A DNA stretch of 64,000 nt from Tricholoma matsutake (Eukaryota > Basidiomycota > Agaricomycetes > Agaricales > Tricholomataceae), in the NCBI GenBank assembly GCA_026075535.2, contig AP026541.1, forward strand, positions 62,001 through 126,000, written 5' to 3'. The number at the start of each line of letters is the position of its first letter. Positions within the stretch are counted from its first letter, which is position 1. This document shows, piece by piece, positions 12,204-21,699 of the stretch. The translations under genes and the position numbers were made by a program. Under the pieces are notes generated by a model. The model worked only from the letters and a program-made list of their open reading frames with translations. It had not been told where the DNA came from and searched no databases.

Positions 12204-13665
12204 AAGAACATGACAAGCAGTTCAAAAAGACCACAGTTGGTACAAAAGGCTGCCTTCCACTCATCTCCCTCCTTTATCCTCACATTATTGTAGCCCCAAT
12301 GGACGTTGAGCTTGGTGAAGTATCGGGCTCCATGGAGCTGGTTCATGAGTTCAGAGATGAGAGGTAATGGGTAGCAATTTTTGACCGTGATATCGTTGAG
12401 CCTTCTGTAGTCTTGAACTGATCAAAGTGCGCCATCCTTCTTCTTGACAAAGAAAAAGGGGGAGGCCATGGGTGACTTTGATGGTCAAAAATGTTGAGAG
12501 GCCAGGTGCTCATCGATGAACTGGTCAAGCTGTCATTGTTCTTCATGAGAGAGAGGATAGACCTTGCAGGATGAAGGAGTCATGGTGTTGGAATATGATG
12601 TGCTGGTGAAGGTCTGTGTCATTGGGAATGTAGATGCGGTCCCTGAAATACAACAAGTCTTCTTTTTCAGCCCACTCTGCTGCATGCAAGGAAACGGTGG
12701 ATCCCTTCCTCAGTTCTTTAACAGCTCAGGCGACAACATCCTCATGTAAACCACTACAGTTTGCACAACAAATGTCACATAGAATGTCCCACTCCTTGCC
12801 TTGGGGTGCAATGCCTTCCAGTGCCTGAATGGTGAACAGGTCTGGCTGCAACAATACAATGTTTTGGTTGTCATCGCTGCCATCCCCATGGTCTGCATGT
12901 TGGGAGAGGGCATCAGTCTTCCCCATGCTGCAACCTGGACGGTCATGCAAGGAGAAGTCAAATCTGGATAGATACAGGGACCAACAAGCTTGACGACAGT
13001 TCAATTTCTTGGCCATCATGAAGTACTCAAGATTCTTGTGATCCATCCAAATTTCCACCTTGTGTTGGGCACCCTTGAGGAAGTGTCGCCACTCCTCAAG
13101 TGCATTCATTATCGCCAACATCTCCTTGTCATGGATCTCATAATTTCACTCTACAGCACTAAGGCTTTTGGAGTAGAACACAACAGGATGTCACTTCTGG
13201 TCCTCCAGAGACTGCTGAGACAACACAGCGCCCGTTGCAAAGTCAGAACTGTTGGCTTCTACATGAAAAGGATGCAAATTGTCAGCAAAGGTAAGGATGG
13301 GAGTGGAAGTGACCATCTCTTTATGCCTTTTGAATGCCTCCTGTTGTGCATTATCCCACCTCCATGCCTGCTTTCCTGTCAAGTCAAACAGTGGTCATGC
13401 ACGATGTGAGAAATCCTTGATAAAACACTGATAAAAATTGATGAAGCCCAGGAAAGACTGCACCTCTTTCTTGTTCGTGGGCGTCAACCAAGACGTGACC
13501 CCATTCACCTTGATACGATCCATCTCCACCTGATCCTCCAAGATAATCAGGCCAAGGTACTCAATCTTGGTCTTCTCAAACTCGCACTTGTCCTGATGAA
13601 GGTAGAGTTTGTACCATCGAAACCATTCTAGGATGAGGCGCATGATGCAATGGTGCTCTTCAACT
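12204..13665 (-). repeat. Inverted, permuted pol block inside Gypsy-2
   Basis: Read on the minus strand this block gives two pieces of the same pol gene in swapped order. From 13664 down to about 12578 it runs from the RT segment [14 protein letters not shown] through RNase H ([32 protein letters not shown]) to the integrase start, ending at a HHDS motif. From about 12577 down to 12204 it then jumps back to the RT start (VYPLSPEEQ through [10 protein letters not shown]). The second piece repeats forward sequence at about 11508-11880, but differs from it at several bases and is closer to Gypsy-3, so it came from another family copy. Confidence 0.75.
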
Positions 13666-13668
13666 GTG

Positions 13669-14960
13669 TGAGTGGACACTGGAAGACCTTGGAGCTCACC
13701 TCATGGAATTATTGGTGTCCACAAATGTCACAGCTCATTGGTCAGTATTGTTGCACTTGTGACCTTTGCTTACACACCAAGGTTCCTCATCGCAAGCCCA
13801 TTGGCAAGCTACACCCTCTTCCTGTTCCAGAGAGTCATTGGGATGTTGTCAGCATCGACTTTGTGGTGGAGTTGCCAGAGTCAAATGGGTTTGATGTGGT
13901 GATGTGCCCGGTTGATTCAGTGGGAAAACACGCTCACTTCATTCCCACTCACACCACTGTCAGTGCCCTGGGTGCCGCCCAACTCTACCTCCACCATGTG
14001 TGGAAATTACATGGACTTCCTGGTGCTTTCCTCTCTTATCATGGCCCTCAGTTCATGGCAGAGTTCACTTGCGGGCTGTACCAACTCTTGGGGATCAAAC
14101 TCCTTGCTTTGACCCATTATCACCCACAAACCGACAGCCAGACTGAGCAAGTCAACCAGGAACTGGAGCAGTACATCCGCATCTTTGTCAATGAATGCCA
14201 GGATGATTGAAACGATCTTCTCCCCTTGGCCGAGTTTGGATACAACAACCATGACCATGCTTCCGCTCAACAAACCCCTTTCCTCTTGGACACTGGATGA
14301 CATCCACACATGGGATTTGAACCTCACCCAACTCCCTCACACATCGAGACAGTGAATGAGTTCACAGAACACATGCGGGATAGCTTGGAGGAGGCAAAGG
14401 CACCCTTAGCAAAGGTGAAGGATGACATGGCACACTTTTACAACCAACACCATTCTCCAACCCCTCAGTACAAGGTTGGTGATTGAGGGTATCTTCACTC
14501 CAGTGACATCTCTACTACACATCCATCCAAGAAACTTGCTCATCACTTCCTGGGACCTTTCCCCGTTGTCAAGTATGTTGGGATGCATGCCTATCATCCA
14601 CACCTCCCAGCCTCCATGTCCAGACTCCACCCAGTCTTCCATGTCATCAAACTCCTTCCAGCTCCCCCAGATCCATTTACAGGATGCCATTCACACCCAC
14701 CACCACTGCCTACAGTGATTGGGGGAGAACCCCAATACGAAGTCGAGTCAATCTTGGACAGCCATTTGCATTGAGGAAAACTCCAGTATTTGGTGCATTG
14801 GAAGGGTTATTGGTATGAGGAGAACTCATGGGTTGAAGAGTCTGACATGAATGCCCCTTGGTTAGTCAAGGAGTTCCACTGACAGCACACTGCTGCACTG
14901 CATTGCATTCAAGTCATGGACTTTGGTCGTATGCGATTTTGAATGCATTGGGGGGATGCA
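13669..14960 (+). pseudogene. pol: Gypsy-2 integrase and chromodomain
   Basis: The frame resumes inside the zinc-binding region (CTCDLCLHTKVPHRKP). The core has D in VSIDFVVELPESNGFD, a second position now read as SYHGPQF where the family has SDxGPQF (the catalytic Asp is replaced by Tyr), and E in the NQELEQ segment. A stop after NECQDD (about 14208) and others follow. The chromodomain tail is recognisable near 14735-14880 ([34 protein letters not shown]). Integration activity is not expected. Confidence 0.78.
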
Positions 14961-14977
14961 TCTTAGAGAGGGGGTGA

Positions 14978-15402
14978 TGTAAGGGGACTGTGGGGCGCCC
15001 TGTGTGTTTCTCCTATTTTTTTACATTCATTCTATATTTTACCTCACTTCATTTCCTTCTATTCTTCATTTTCCATGGTTTTCCGGATTTTATCACTAAT
15101 TTTCCCTTTCTATCATGTTTGTGCATGTTGACAGTTTTATATTTAGAGGCAGAGCACCCCTTCCGACATCTACCCCTTGGTATGATGTCATTCGGCAGCC
15201 TTGATCTGCCTATCTCTGCCTTTTCTATTTTTAGGTTATTATTTGATTTTTGTCATCTTCACATATACTGGGCATTGGCAAAGAGATCCTTAGAGTTTTC
15301 TCTTCGGATTTCCCTTTGCTAGGTGTGTCCCCAATCCCTGTACTATGTAGTATAATTTTAACTTTGGATTTCCCTTTGCTAGAGGGTGAGGTTGCCCTTA
15401 TA
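14978..15402 (+). repeat. 3' LTR of Gypsy-2
   Basis: 425 bp, same ends as the 5' LTR and preceded by the purine run AGAGAGGGGGTGA, the polypurine tract that primes plus-strand synthesis. It holds TATAC at 15264 and AGAGTTTTCT at 15292-15301, a perfect 10-bp complement of the primer-binding site. Confidence 0.9.
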
Positions 15403-15407
15403 TTGTC

Positions 15408-15522
15408 CACACTTCCTCTGACCATTTCCACTCACAACCAAGACATGTTGGATGCCACAACTGGCTCTGATGCAGCCGACACACCTGCATCCACCATCCA
15501 TCAACACTGTGTTTGCATACCT
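15408..15522. other. Short flank between Gypsy-2 and the Copia LTR
   Basis: About 115 bp of unique sequence. It can be read in continuity with the chromodomain frame left of Gypsy-2 (ALP then TLPLTIS), so it may be the displaced 3' coding end of Gypsy-1. This is an inference from frame continuity only. Confidence 0.3.
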
Positions 15523-15732
15523 TATTGGAAATCAGGCAGGGAAACAAACAGAGAAGAAATAATTCTCTTAGAGACAGGTGGGGGAAATGAGACAAGAAAC
15601 TTATTATTATTTCTCCTATACTACGGCTGTATGTAACTGTGCTATAAATAGAACATGCATCAAAACAGCCACTCCATTAATAATATCCGGCATCCAGCCT
15701 CAGACCACGGGCTTGGATTGCCTATCCCAACA
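15523..15732 (-). repeat. 3' LTR of the Copia element
   Basis: 210 bp; on the plus strand it starts TATTGGAAATCAGG and ends CTATCCCAACA. It pairs with 17305-17513. Confidence 0.85.
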
Positions 15733-15866
15733 CTCCCCTTCAAGCCAAACATGGTTTGAGTTATTAGGAATGGTTCACTGGATTATCTTTCAGGTGCATT
15801 AAAACCTCTGTGTGGTGGAAAACCCTGTGGGTAAAAACCAACTCACATGCGAGGAAAGCTACTGAG

Positions 15867-16637
15867 TTACTTAATCAACTTTATTCCCATCTCCACCCTA
15901 TGTTGCATAAATTTGGGCCTTGGTAGTGCCTTTGTCAATGTGTCTGCTGTTTGTTCCAGGTCACAACAATTTTGAATATCGAGTATTTTATTGGTTACAA
16001 GATCTTGGACCCAATGATGACATAAGGCAATGTGTTTTGATTGCTGATGGAATTGCAGATTGTGGGTTAATACAACAGAACCATCGTTGTTGCCTTTAAT
16101 AATTGTTGGATAATTTTGAGGAAATCCGAGTTCACTGTACAAATTTCTGAGCCATGTTGCTTCACGTCCAGCCTCTGAGAGAGCTACATAGTCTGCTTCC
16201 ATTGAGGAAAGTGCAATCACAGTTTGCTTCCTTGATTTCCATGTGATCGCTCCCGCTGATCCTAAGAAGACGTAGCCAGTAGTAGATTTATGGTCATCGG
16301 CATTTGCAAAAGTGGCATCAGCATAACCATGGAAGAGGTTATTAGTATTAGTTTCATTGGGGGTTTTTTCATAAGTTATCCCCAGAGTTTTCATACCTGC
16401 TAGGTACCTGAGTATCCACTTTATTGCACTGTGGTGTTGAAGACCCAGGTTAGCAGTGTAAGCAGCTAGTTTGTTGACTGCGAAGCTAATATCTGGTCTT
16501 GTGGAATTTGAGATGAATTGTAAACACCCCAGCAATCTAGCATATGAATTGCTACGATTTGATTCATTGTTGTCTGGATTTGGTGCAAATTTAATATTTG
16601 GGTCCATAGGCATGGCGACAGGGTTCACATTTAGCAT
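15867..16637 (-). pseudogene. pol: Copia RT end and RNase H
   Basis: A 256-aa open stretch that matches the C-terminal end of Copia polyproteins. It includes SYARLLGCLQFISNSTRPDI and INKLAAY-like motifs, then GYADATFANADDHKSTTGYV and SLSSMEADYVALSEAGREATWL, and ends in the family's QTADTLTKALPRPKF motif. RNase H digests RNA in the cDNA hybrid. The upstream polymerase and integrase are missing, so although this frame is open it is an orphaned C-terminus rather than a complete gene. Confidence 0.82.
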
Positions 16638-16754
16638 CTCTTCTTTGCAAAGAAGATTCTCAATATGTTTGGTTGAGAAATGGAAATAGAATCCTTGGTA
16701 TGCATTACTTCAATGCCGACAATCTCTGAGTAATTTGGTCTCATATAATAGGCA

Positions 16755-17201
16755 TTAAATCTGATTAACAGTTTGATGTGCCTTATTTTCATGAGTTACC
16801 GAGAGTGCAGAGTACATTTCTTTTGCAGAGTTTTTGGACCCGATGTGGTTCATTTGCGAGGAGGTGATGTTATGAATAATAATTTGTTGCACCCAAGAGT
16901 CATTCTTGTACCAGTTGTGTGCGCCTTCAGGATTGATACTCTCATTAGGGCATTCGACATCCCCTCTAACATACCCAGTAATATCGCAATTGAAAAATAC
17001 CCTCTTCATTCTCTCTTTCCATTTGTGCCAGTTCTTGTCCATTAAGTGGTCGCGATCAGTGATTCTGTTTACATTCAAATATTCTTTGGTACAAATTAGT
17101 TTGATAGATGGTAAATCTTCATCTTCATGGAGTTCTCCGAGTTCTCCAATGAGCTCATTGGTACTGCTGTGATAGACCCTTTTTGTATGTTTAGGAGGCA
17201 T
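16755..17201 (-). pseudogene. gag: Copia gag N-terminus
   Basis: 148 aa starting MPPKHTKRVYHSS. The middle, IKLICTKEYLNVNRITDRDHLMDKNWHKWKERMKRVF in parts, has the NW..WK..M spacing of Copia Gag (the UBN2/gag-polypeptide type), and ends AKEMYSALSVTHENKAHQTV, where Gag normally continues. The sequence then breaks off into the RT/RNase H remnant. It lies about 100 bp inside the 5' LTR, as expected for the first frame of the element. Confidence 0.7.
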
Positions 17202-17304
17202 ATATTATTCTTCCTCTTGTTGTTGTTCCCCTTGCTCCTCGACATCAGGAGTATTTGTCATAGTAGTAATTGTTGCCTAGAAAAATCCACCAGGGCCCAT
17301 AACC

Positions 17305-17513
17305 TATTGGAAATCAGGCAGGGAAACAAACAGAGAAGAAATAATTCCTCAGAGACAAGTGGGGGAAACAAGACAAGGAACTTATTATTATTTCTCCTAT
17401 ACTACGGCTGTATGTAACTGTGCTATAAATAGAACACACATCAAAACAGCCGCTCTATTAATAATATCCGGCATCCAGCCTCATACCATGGGCTTGGATT
17501 GCCTATCCCAACA
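17305..17513 (-). repeat. 5' LTR of the Copia element
   Basis: 209 bp, same ends as the other LTR, contains CTATAAATAG as a likely TATA region (on the plus strand as read). Internal neighbour is the GGTTATGGGCCC primer-site-like sequence. Confidence 0.85.
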
Positions 17514-18390
17514 TGGGACTTATCATCGGTTTGTGCATGGCTAAGAAGGAAATGGGTATGTATGGACACATGGGGTGGATGCTTCTTCTAACCATCTGAT
17601 AGCCAGTTTGCAACAAGGACATGAGGAGGTTGTTATGGGTGATGTGTGTCTATATTTGTGATCGGTGGGTTTAACTTTTGCACAGCTCTGGATTCTTTCT
17701 TTGATAGTAACTGACGTGTGATACAGCTCTGACAATATACCTCCTACTCGTCCCTTTGCATACACCTCAAATATGGGACTACAGCAACCTGGAGTTCTTG
17801 CAGGAAGTATTGAACATCAATGTCAATGCCAGCAGCAAGTTGAAGGACGGGGACTTGAATACAGGTTTAGGGTGGTCAGGAGACATCCTGCATACTGCTG
17901 GTATGCCCAAGTCTCAAAAGAAGGGGCCAAAAGATCAGTTCCGAGGAGATAGTGCCTATAATCAGCAGTTCATATTTTGTAAATCTGCGGTGTGGCTGAG
18001 AGGATTTGTTGGATACTGATTCGTGTGTGTTCAGGACAGATGAGGATGATGAGGATGCAGAGGAATCCTGTGTATTTTTACTATATGCAAGGCAACAAGG
18101 CATGCAAGGGTTGGTGAATCTGTGGTCAAGTTTTTAGTTGAGGAATTTGTCATAACCATATGTTCAATTCCCATTCAAAATTCTTAATTTCAGGATCTAA
18201 TCTTCATCTTCTATTTTGTAGGGCAAAGTTGATCCACTGCTCGACAGCCTCCTCGTGGGGATCAAGTCTATCCCCATAGAGTCCTCCGGCAATGTGTGCA
18301 TCTGCCAATGTGTGTTCAAAAGCATGCTCACACAGAATAGATGGTGATTTCATAGGGTGGAGAGTGAGACAGGCATGGCATGGACATGGG
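17514..18390. other. No recognised gene; unique sequence between transposons
   Basis: Short open frames only (for example 17876-18103 minus, with a serine run and an L/I-rich segment). I cannot assign any of them. The last three bases, GGG at 18388-18390, are one half of the target duplication of the palindromic element that follows. Confidence 0.4.
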
Positions 18391-19070
18391 CACTGGGTGC
18401 AGGGCACAATACCCCTGATGGGGTATTATGTAAGTATCTTGGAAGTATTCCTAATACTGTCAAGATACTAGCCCAGAAGTATGTTGCAAGTATGCTGATT
18501 GTTGATTACCATACCTCCACATTAGTAACTTGTACATATTGTAACTGTATTCTGAATGTCTTGGCTGAAAGATAATACAATATTTCCTCCCTACTATCAC
18601 AATAATATTAAGATACTTCTAATGGAGTATTGAAGTGAAAGATCAAAATATTTTTCAAGTACTGAGAAGGCGGTATTGAGGTAATTTCTTCAGTACTACC
18701 AAGATACTATCTACAATACTATCAAGGTGATATCACAATACTCTGCTTGGGATATGTTAGCAATGTGATGGAAAAGATCTAGAAAACCTCTGTGTCAGTA
18801 TGCTTGAAATATCATGGAAGTACACAAACAAAAAGAGTAGTCAAACACCCCATACCTTCACCATACTAAAGCCAGGGAATATTGGAAGTATTGAAGTGTT
18901 GTTTATTCAATACTGTCAAACTACTCTATGGGAAGTATATAAGAAGAAATTTGATAAATTGGAAAAGTATTATTAGCAGATGTCTGCACATGTAGGTCTG
19001 ATGTTGCAAGTATCCACTTCCATGTCTGAGCACCTACACACTGGATGGACAGTAAGATACTTCTGAGAAG
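18391..19070 (+). repeat. Left inverted arm
   Basis: 680 bp, rich in AGTATT/AATACT words, many of them in opposite orientation, so the arm itself contains small stem-loops. It pairs with 19604-20294. Confidence 0.9.
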
Positions 19071-19291
19071 GAGTATTCTGGAAATAGTCCTAATACTGCC
19101 ACCATACTCACCAAGGGATATGTTGCCAGTATGCATACCAATCTAGAATACTACTTCAATACCTTCAGCACTATCAAAATATAGTACAATACTGTCAAAA
19201 TACTTCTAGTGAAGTATGTGGACAATATTAGGAATACTGTCAGGATACTTTCACAGTACCTCTCAGGCAGTATTGTGCCTTGCACCCAGTG
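19047..19291 (-). repeat. MITE-related unit spanning the left arm and spacer
   Basis: Starts CACACTGGATGGACAGTAAG and ends CTTGCACCCAGTG. In reverse orientation it matches the free-standing 262-bp MITE at 20424-20685 over its length. Its first 24 bp belong to the inverted arm and are therefore present again at 19604-19627. Confidence 0.75.
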
Positions 19292-19417
19292 ACATACCTG
19301 AGTAAGTACTTGGATGTACAACATGGATGTGCAAGTGGTACTTGAGTACATACCTGGACACACAAGTAGATATCAAGTAGGTACTTGGATATACAAATAA
19401 GGACTCAAAACAGTAGG

Positions 19418-19603
19418 TACTTGAATAAGTACCAGTCCGGTATGTACTTGAATAAGTCCTGGTATGTACTTGAATAAGTCCCGGTATGTACTTGAATAAG
19501 TACTGGTATGTACTTGAATAAGTCCCAGTATGTACTTGAATAAGTACCGGTATGTACTTGAATAAGTCCCGGTATGTACTTGAATAAGTCCCGGTATGTA
19601 CTT
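19418..19603 (+). repeat. 22-bp tandem array, about eight units
   Basis: Unit TATGTACTTGAATAAGTCCC followed by GG. At least seven consecutive units with changes mainly at CC/AC and CGG/TGG/CAG positions. It fills the centre of the palindromic element. The array stays open on the minus strand as a YIPGLIQVHTGTYSS-type repeat, but this is a by-product of the 66-bp superperiod, not evidence for a protein. Confidence 0.88.
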
Positions 19604-20294
19604 CTTCTCAGAAGTATCTTACTGTCCATCCAGTGTGTAGGTGCTCAGACATGGAAGTGGATACTTGCAACATCAGACCTGCATGTGCAGACATCTGCTA
19701 ATAATACTTTTCCAATTTATCAAATTTCTTCTTATATACTTCCCATAGAGTAGTTTGACAGTATTGAATAAACAACACTTCAATACTTCCAATATTCCCT
19801 GGCTTTAGTATGGTGAAGGTATGGGGTGTTTGACTACTCTTTTTGTTTGTGTACTTCCATGATATTTCAAGCATACTGACACAGAGGTTTTCTAGATCTT
19901 TTCCATCACATTGCTAACATATCCCAAGCAGAGTATTGTGATATCACCTTGATAGTATTGTAGATAGTATCTTGGTAGTACTGAAGAAATTACCTCAATA
20001 CCACCAAGTTACTGCCTTCTCAGTACTTGAAAAATATTTTGATCTTTCACTTCAATACTCCATTAGAAGTATCTTAATATTATTGTGATAGTAGGGAGGA
20101 AATATTGTATTATCTTTCAGCCAAGACATTCAGAATACAGTTACAATATGTACAAGTTACTAATGTGGAGGTATGGTAATCAACAATCAGCATACTTGCA
20201 ACATACTTCTGGGCTAGTATCTTGACAGTATTAGGAATACTTCCAAGATACTTACATAATACCCCATCAGGGGTATTGTGCCCTGCACCCAGTG
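19604..20294 (-). repeat. Right inverted arm
   Basis: 691 bp, reverse complement of 18391-19070 with very few differences. It ends in CACCCAGTG followed by the GGG target duplication. Confidence 0.9.
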
Positions 20295-20423
20295 GGGGCA
20301 TGGTACAGACTTGTTAAGTGGGAATGATGTGCACAGTTGTCAATCACAACATTGAAACATTGAAAAATGGTATTCTACAGTAAAAACAAATGTCACGTAA
20401 AACACCTTATGAACATGCATATA

Positions 20424-20685
20424 CACTGGGTGCAAGGCACAATACTGCCTGAGAAGTACTGTGAAAGTATCCTGACAGTATTCCTAATATTGTCAACATA
20501 CTTCACCAGAAGTATTTTGACAGTATTGTACTATATTTTGATAGTACTGAAGGTACTGAAGTAGTATTCTAGATTGGTATGCATACTGGCAAAATATCCT
20601 TTGGTGAGTATGGTGGCAGTATTAGGAGTACTTCCAGAATACTGACATCATACCTTCTCAGAAGTATCTTGCTGTGCAGCCAGTG
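20424..20685. mobile_element. 262-bp CACTA-type MITE
   Basis: Terminal inverted repeats CACTGGGTGCAAGGCACAAT and, at the other end read inward, CACTGGCTGCACAGCAAGAT. The flanks carry a 3-bp ATA duplication (20421-20423 and 20686-20688). No coding capacity. Its body is the reverse of 19047-19291. Confidence 0.8.
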
Positions 20686-20689
20686 ATAC

Positions 20690-21699
20690 AAGACAATACT
20701 TTAAGTGTACACATTGTTGACAAGCTGTAAGGTATCTTAGTCTGACTAAAAAGAGCCAAGAAGCAACTGTACATACCTCAATGCCAAAATATCATGGCGC
20801 CAGGTGCATATAGCAGCAGCATACCTAAGTCAAAATTGTACATGAAACTGGGGCCAGAAGAAACTAATTAAGTGGAACTTCATTATGTAGTGTCCTGTCC
20901 ATGGTCATAGTCTTCAGGTTCATGGCGAGAAAATTCTGTGGTATAATATCTTGTTCGTTCTTGCCAGCCTGTCGACCTCAGTGAAAGCTAGCATCATTGT
21001 TTGGTTTTCTGATAATACTCACCACTCATCGTAAATTGTTTTATGGGTACTGTCAACTCTATGGTAGACCAGCTATCCACATTCACATTAGAGGTAACAA
21101 GAATTGCGTTGGAGGTAGGTTACAACAATGCCACCTGGTTGTCAATGCCTTGACTACCATAGTACACAGTATGATCTTGAAAATGATGTAGTATTGCATA
21201 ACCTAGGGTGGCGATACATGATGAATTGTTCCCATGAGATGCAGGAAAAGCTCCAGGACAAAAGGCAGGTGACTATTGCTGTGTGATCTCGCAAGCAACT
21301 TGAAGTTGTCTGTGGTCCGTGCTGATGTTGCAGCCCCGTGGAGTTTATACAGGGTGTTGCATGGGTGTATCATCGAAATACACACACCACGATGTCACTT
21401 CGGAGGTGTCATATGCCACCATTTGCTCATTCCACCTATGTGTCAGTCGTGCCTTCTCCATTGACAAGATGCAGTAGTTTTCTAGTCAGGTAAGACATGT
21501 CTCGACAACTTTGTCCTGTGTGCCATGTACTGAGTTCAAGTTGCAGCAGTAAGTATTACTTTAAATAGTATTTATGAAATGGTAAAAGCCTCTGTCGTAA
21601 CCACACCAGGCTTGGAGTTTTGATGTTGTTGGTTTTAAACTTCAGGTCTCAACACTCGAGTCATCGATGCAGTGCCAAAATCTATCAGTTTCTACATAC
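20690..21699. other. No recognised gene
   Basis: Only short frames on both strands, none with a domain I can name. No obvious repeats. The stretch lies downstream of the Crinkler gene and may hold its 3' untranslated region. Confidence 0.4.

Larger units (their letters stand above)
8849..15402 (+). mobile_element. Gypsy-2: full-length but scrambled Ty3/Gypsy chromovirus
   Basis: Two 425-bp LTRs (8849-9273 and 14978-15402) bound the element. Each begins TGTAAGG and ends CCTTATA. The 5-bp target duplications are TTGCC (8844-8848) and TTGTC (15403-15407), one mismatch apart. The internal part codes for gag, protease, RT, integrase and a chromodomain of the same family as Gypsy-3 (52073-58075). 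A block of about 1.46 kb in the middle (12204-13665) is inverted and re-ordered. Many stops show it is inactive. It sits at the end of Gypsy-1, a nested arrangement. Confidence 0.88.
15523..17513 (-). mobile_element. Internally deleted Ty1/Copia element, minus strand
   Basis: Two direct repeats of about 210 bp (15523-15732 and 17305-17513) bound 1.6 kb of internal sequence. In element orientation each LTR runs TGTTGGGATAGG...TTTCCAATA. Next to the right-hand (5') LTR is a primer-site-like GGTTATGGGCCCTGG. The interior codes for the start of gag and the end of pol only, so protease, integrase and RT have been lost by one deletion near 16690-16760. No matching target duplication was found. The LTRs differ at roughly a dozen sites. 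Confidence 0.82.
18391..20294. mobile_element. 1.9-kb non-autonomous DNA element with about 690-bp inverted arms
   Basis: The left end starts CACTGGGTGCAGGGCACAAT and the right end is its exact inverse, flanked by GGG on both sides (18388-18390, 20295-20297). The left arm (18391-19070) and right arm (19604-20294) are almost perfect reverse complements; the main difference is an 11-bp gap in the left arm near 18673. CACTG ends and a 3-bp target duplication are those of the CACTA/CMC (EnSpm) superfamily. No transposase is encoded. The 533-bp spacer holds part of a smaller element and a tandem array. Confidence 0.82.

Noticed and set aside
12726..13679. Separate minus-strand retrotransposon inserted in Gypsy-2
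   Set aside because: There are no LTRs or target duplications around it, and the two pieces are internal pol fragments in swapped order. It is better described as a rearranged block.
15408..17560. Target duplication of the Copia element
   Set aside because: Bases next to the two LTRs (ACCT on the left, TGGGA on the right) do not match, so none is claimed.
19418..19603. CRISPR-like array of 22-bp units
   Set aside because: Units are contiguous without unique spacers, and the host is a eukaryote. It is a plain tandem repeat.
19405..19629. A repeat protein on the minus strand
   Set aside because: The frame is open only because three 22-bp units make 66 bp; it has no start context and lies in a transposon.
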